DNA from: Betaproteobacteria bacterium
GTDB taxonomy: Bacteria > Pseudomonadota > Gammaproteobacteria > Burkholderiales > Casimicrobiaceae
NCBI GenBank assembly: GCA_027492485.1
Contig: JAPUER010000060.1
Span: forward strand, 109,915-173,914
Direction of reading: 5' to 3'
Length of the DNA stretch: 64,000 bases
Shown: piece by piece, positions 61,077 to 64,000 of the stretch
Layout of the letters: every line of letters starts with the position of its first letter
Position numbering within the stretch: position 1 is the first letter of the stretch
Made by a program: the position numbers and the translations under genes
The notes under the pieces: generated by a model
What the model was told of the DNA's origin: nothing
The model's input: the letters and a program-made list of their open reading frames with translations, nothing else
Databases searched by the model: none

Positions 61077-62318
61077 CTACGGGCGCTTCGGCATCTTGCA
61101 GGTAGTCGGCGCAGACGCCTGATTGGGCATCAGGTAACGCATCGTCTTGAAGCCATAGCCGGTGTTCTCGGCGTCGAACTTGACGCCGGTGCCACCGGCC
61201 TTGGTCCAGTTGGTCACATAAAGCGCCTGCTGCAGGGCGCCATCGGCGGCGCGCATTTCGATCTCCTCGCCCGACGCGCCGGACATCTTCATGCCGGCCA
61301 TCGCCTTCGCGACTTTCGCCGCGTCGGTGCTCTTCGCCTTCTCGACGCCTGCGACCAGGAAGCGGATCGCGTTCACGGCCGCAACCGTGTAGAACTCTTC
61401 ATTGAACTTGGCCTTGAAGCCGGTGTAGATGCTTTCGAACTGGCTCTGATCGGAATTCGGATGCCAGTAGGAAACCATCGAAACGCGATCTGCCCCGGCC
61501 GCACCGATTGCCGTCGGCGTACCGATCACACCGGCGTAGAAGGTGTAGAAGCGGCCTTTGAAGCCGGCCGCGTTGGCGGCGCGGATCAGCAGCGCCAGAT
61601 CGGGGCCCCAGTTGCCGGTTACCACCGAGTCGGCGTTGGCCGCCTGCATCTTTGCGATGTAGGGCGCGAAATCCTTCACCTGGCCGAGCGGATGCAGCTC
61701 GTCGCCGACGATCTTCACGTCGGGGCGCTTCTTGGCCAGAAATTCCTTGGTGAACTTCGACACCTGCTGGCCGAACGAATAGTTCTGGCCAATGATGTAG
61801 ACGTTCTTGATGCCTTTCTCGTCCTTCATGAAGTTGGTCAGACCTTCCAGCTTCATGTCGACGCCGGCGTCGAAGCGGAAGTGCCACGGCGAGCATTTGC
61901 CGTTGGTGAAATCGGGGTCGATCGCGGCGTAGTTCAGGAACACCACTTCCTTGCCGGGATTGCGTTCGTTGTGCTTGTTGATGGCATCGATCAGCACGCC
62001 GGCCACGTTGGAACCGTTACCCTGCGATACGAAGCGGATACCGTCGTCGCTCGCTTTCTTGAGCAGCGCCAGCGCCTCCTGCGGGCTGCCCTTCGAGTCC
62101 ATCGGCACGATTTCGACCGTCACGCCGCTGTTGGCCTGTTTGCCGCTGAAGCGTTCCGCGGCGTATTGGAAGTGCTTGAGCTGGTTCTGGCCAACGCCGC
62201 CGAACGGCCCAGAGAGGCCCTCGATGAACGCAACCTTGACGTTCTGCGCCTGAGCTGCGCCGGCAAAGGCGAGTACCGAAGCCACTGCCAACGCGGCGGG
62301 TTTCACACTGAAATTCAC
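61077..62318 (-). CDS. livK: LivK-type periplasmic amino-acid binding protein
   Basis: The product has 413 aa from a GTG at 62318; AAGGAGG lies five bases upstream, which decides the start. The signal peptide (MNFSVKPAALAVASVLAFAG, then AAQA) is cleaved before QNVKVAF. The mature type-I periplasmic-binding fold includes FIEGLSGPFGGVGQNQLKHF, FVSQGNGSNVAGVLIDAINK and GVIGTPTAIGAAGADRVSMV. It captures branched-chain amino acids or related small molecules for LivHMGF. The ligand cannot be fixed from sequence. Confidence 0.95.
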   Translation of the reverse strand: MNFSVKPAALAVASVLAFAGAAQAQNVKVAFIEGLSGPFGGVGQNQLKHFQYAAERFSGKQANSGVTVEIVPMDSKGSPQEALALLKKASDDGIRFVSQGNGSNVAGVLIDAINKHNERNPGKEVVFLNYAAIDPDFTNGKCSPWHFRFDAGVDMKLEGLTNFMKDEKGIKNVYIIGQNYSFGQQVSKFTKEFLAKKRPDVKIVGDELHPLGQVKDFAPYIAKMQAANADSVVTGNWGPDLALLIRAANAAGFKGRFYTFYAGVIGTPTAIGAAGADRVSMVSYWHPNSDQSQFESIYTGFKAKFNEEFYTVAAVNAIRFLVAGVEKAKSTDAAKVAKAMAGMKMSGASGEEIEMRAADGALQQALYVTNWTKAGGTGVKFDAENTGYGFKTMRYLMPNQASAPTTCKMPKRP

Positions 62319-62654
62319 TAGAGCCTCCTTGTTTGGTCCAACGAAAGGTGAGATCGATCGTCCGCCGCAAGCGTAGCGGATCACCTTAGAGTGCCCATTC
62401 TATGAACAGGTCAAAATTTCCGTGTTATGGAAAACCCAGTTTGACGCCGGACCGCGCCGTGCGCTGACCTCCGTCACGCGGCGTCGCGAGGTTTTTCGGT
62501 ATTCATTTCCGGAAAATGGAAGACTGCCGCCGCGCCCGTTCGGTCGCGGCATCGGGCGATGCGGCAACCGCCACGCGTCGAAGCGGCGGTGGCGCCGCAA
62601 ACGCGCATCACCACCGCTAAAATCGGTGCTCGTTTCAAACTACCCTGCGAACCC
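62319..62654. promoter_or_regulatory. Divergent region between livK and the aminotransferase gene
   Basis: The 336-nt gap must contain the promoters of livK (minus) and of the aminotransferase (plus). An AT-richer patch near 62398-62440 includes TTTCC-N7-GGAAA and, on minus, TTGACC. The patch is a candidate promoter or operator for livK, but the spacing to any -10 is poor. No gene or longer repeat is seen. Confidence 0.4.
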
Positions 62655-63875
62655 GTGAACGCCCCGCTTCCTCCTGCCGCTGCCCTGTTCTCCCACGTCG
62701 AAATGGCTCCCCGCGACCCGATTCTCGGCGTCAACGAGTCGTTCAACGCCGACGGCAATCCGAACAAGGTCAACCTGGGCGTAGGCGTGTACACCGATGA
62801 ATCGGGGAAGATTCCGGTGCTGGAATGCGTAAAGCGCGCCGAAGTCGCGATGGCTGAAAAGTCGGCGCCGCGTGGCTATCTGCCGATCGACGGCATCGCC
62901 GCCTACGACAAGGCGACGCAGGCGTTGGTGTTTGGCGCCGAATCCGCCATCGTCAAGGAAAGCCGCGCCGTCACTGTGCAAACGCTCGGCGGCACCGGTG
63001 CATTGAAGGTGGGCGCCGATTTCCTCAAGCGCGTGTCGCCCACCAGCGTCGTCTATATCTCGAACCCGAGCTGGGAGAACCACCGCGCGCTGTTCGAGAG
63101 CGCCGGCTTCGAGGTGCGCGACTACGCGTACTACGACGCCGCTACGCGCAGCCTCGATTTCCCCGGATTTCTCGCCTCGGTGAAGGCCATGCCGCAAGGC
63201 AGCATCGTGGTGCTGCATGCCTGCTGCCACAACCCGACTGGCGTCGACCCCACGCTCGATCAGTGGCAGGAGATCGCCGCTGCCGTGCGCGCCGGCGGTC
63301 TGGTGCCGTTTCTCGACATGGCCTATCAGGGCTTCGGCGATGGCGTCGAGCAGGATGGTGCCGTGGTCAAGCTGTTCGGCAGCACGCCAGGCCCGATCTT
63401 CGTGTCGAGCTCGTTCTCGAAATCGTTCTCGCTTTATGGCGAACGCATCGGTGCGCTGTCGGTGGTTGCCACCGACAAGGACGAAGCGGCGCGTGTGCTG
63501 TCGCAGTTGAAGCGCGTGATCCGCACCAACTATTCCAACCCGCCGACGCATGGCGGCGCGATCATTGCTGCTGCGTTGACCGACCCGCAGGCGCGCGCAC
63601 TGTGGGAAAAAGAGCTGGGTGAAATGCGCGACCGCATCAAGTCGATGCGCGTCGCCCTGCACGCCGCGCTCAAGCGCCTGGCACCGGCCGCCAACTTCGA
63701 AAACATCCTCACCCAGCGCGGCATGTTCTCGTATTCGGGCCTCAACAAGGATCAGGTGCATCGTCTGCGCAGTGAGTTCGGCGTCTACGCGGTGGATTCG
63801 GGCCGCATCTGCGTCGCGGCGTTGAATCAGAAAAACGTCGGCTACGTTGCCGAGAGCATCGCCAGGGTGCTTTGA
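62655..63875 (+). CDS. tyrB: Aspartate/aromatic amino acid aminotransferase (class I, TyrB-like)
   Basis: The product has 406 aa from the GTG at 62655; the ATG at 62703 would cut the conserved LFSHVEMAPRDPILGVNESF, so it is rejected. This PLP enzyme transfers amino groups between aspartate or aromatic amino acids and 2-oxoglutarate. Family elements are VNLGVGVYTDESGKIPVLEC, VQTLGGTGALKVGADFLK, HACCHNPTGVDPT and the PLP-Lys segment SSSFSKSFSLYGERIGALSV. The C-terminal Arg-containing GRICVAALN is present. The family is secure; choice between AspC and TyrB names is tentative. Confidence 0.93.
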   Translation: MNAPLPPAAALFSHVEMAPRDPILGVNESFNADGNPNKVNLGVGVYTDESGKIPVLECVKRAEVAMAEKSAPRGYLPIDGIAAYDKATQALVFGAESAIVKESRAVTVQTLGGTGALKVGADFLKRVSPTSVVYISNPSWENHRALFESAGFEVRDYAYYDAATRSLDFPGFLASVKAMPQGSIVVLHACCHNPTGVDPTLDQWQEIAAAVRAGGLVPFLDMAYQGFGDGVEQDGAVVKLFGSTPGPIFVSSSFSKSFSLYGERIGALSVVATDKDEAARVLSQLKRVIRTNYSNPPTHGGAIIAAALTDPQARALWEKELGEMRDRIKSMRVALHAALKRLAPAANFENILTQRGMFSYSGLNKDQVHRLRSEFGVYAVDSGRICVAALNQKNVGYVAESIARVL

Positions 63876-63900
63876 TTCACGCGTGAACGGTGAGGCGCGT

Positions 63901-63928
63901 TTGCATGAATCGGGAAATGCGCTATAAT
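63901..63928 (+). promoter_or_regulatory. sigma70-type promoter of the tRNA-Gly gene
   Basis: TTGCAT (63901-63906) and TATAAT (63923-63928) are separated by 16 nt. The -10 is a perfect consensus and lies 10 nt before the mature tRNA 5' end. It follows the aminotransferase stop by 25 nt. Confidence 0.75.
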
Positions 63929-63938
63929 TTATTTCGTT

Positions 63939-64000
63939 GCGGGAGTAGCTCAGTTGGTAGAGCGCAACCTTGCCAAGGTTGAGGTCGCGAGTTCGAGACT
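63939..64000 (+). tRNA. tRNA-Gly(GCC), 3' end beyond window
   Basis: The sequence begins GCGGGAGTAGCTCAGTTGGT, giving acceptor and D-arm. The anticodon stem CAACC/GGTTG encloses the loop TTGCCAA with anticodon GCC. The T-arm GCGAGTTCGAGACT is cut by the window edge, so the acceptor 3' strand and any encoded CCA are not visible. Confidence 0.95.

Overview
The window reads as one chromosome segment of a GC-rich betaproteobacterium, probably in or near Burkholderiales or Rhodocyclales. This placement is an inference. It rests on protein styles (T6SS with Thr-phosphorylation regulators, PilZ-DUF1631-GGDEF-EAL protein, LivFGMHK operon), on codon composition and on the repeat types. Almost every gene lies on the minus strand. 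Only one kinase, a thioesterase, the c-di-GMP protein, an aminotransferase and the terminal tRNA are on plus.

Positions 1-41353 are a type VI secretion system (T6SS) island. Reading in the direction of transcription (right to left), it starts with an exported MORN-repeat protein and two Ser/Thr kinases with periplasmic PEGA domains. A lipoprotein, an FHA protein and a PppA phosphatase follow, then TssA-TssB-TssC-Hcp-TagJ-TssE-TssF-TssG-TssH(ClpV) and a small CHAP/NlpC-like candidate effector. Next comes a non-T6SS-looking insert: two TPR-methyltransferases, a beta-propeller/dockerin-like secreted protein, another secreted protein and a patatin. After it are two divergent kinases, and then a cold-shock-domain protein, a permuted-papain-like protein, VgrG, a HEAT protein, a small helical protein, TssK, TssL with an OmpA domain, and TssM, which runs off the left edge. 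No TssJ or PAAR gene is visible. Four kinases, one phosphatase and one FHA protein suggest an unusually branched post-translational control of firing.

Positions 41679-52302 hold a YchJ-like protein and a lipid-catabolism block (SDR, medium-chain oxidoreductase, SDR, small membrane protein, acyl-CoA dehydrogenase, thiolase, membrane-anchored M20 peptidase, FadB-type multifunctional enzyme). Positions 52521-57170 carry a hot-dog thioesterase and a 1278-residue PilZ-DUF1631-GGDEF-EAL protein on plus. Positions 57187-62318 are a complete branched-chain amino-acid type ABC transporter (LivF-G-M-H, then LivK behind its own terminator). The window ends with an aspartate/aromatic aminotransferase and the 5' part of tRNA-Gly(GCC).

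The most striking non-coding signal is a family of five intergenic elements, each 117-118 bp, near 10.5, 15.9, 18.35, 41.6 and 47.1 kb. Each is built symmetrically around a GTCGAC dyad. Inverted CAGCTTTTT / AAAAAGCTG boxes lie about 55 nt out on both sides, with constant spacing in all ten arms, while the sequence between the boxes varies. I do not recognise this element. Separately, several GC-rich REP-like palindromes are present, and two of them are inserted in frame inside the acyl-CoA dehydrogenase gene.
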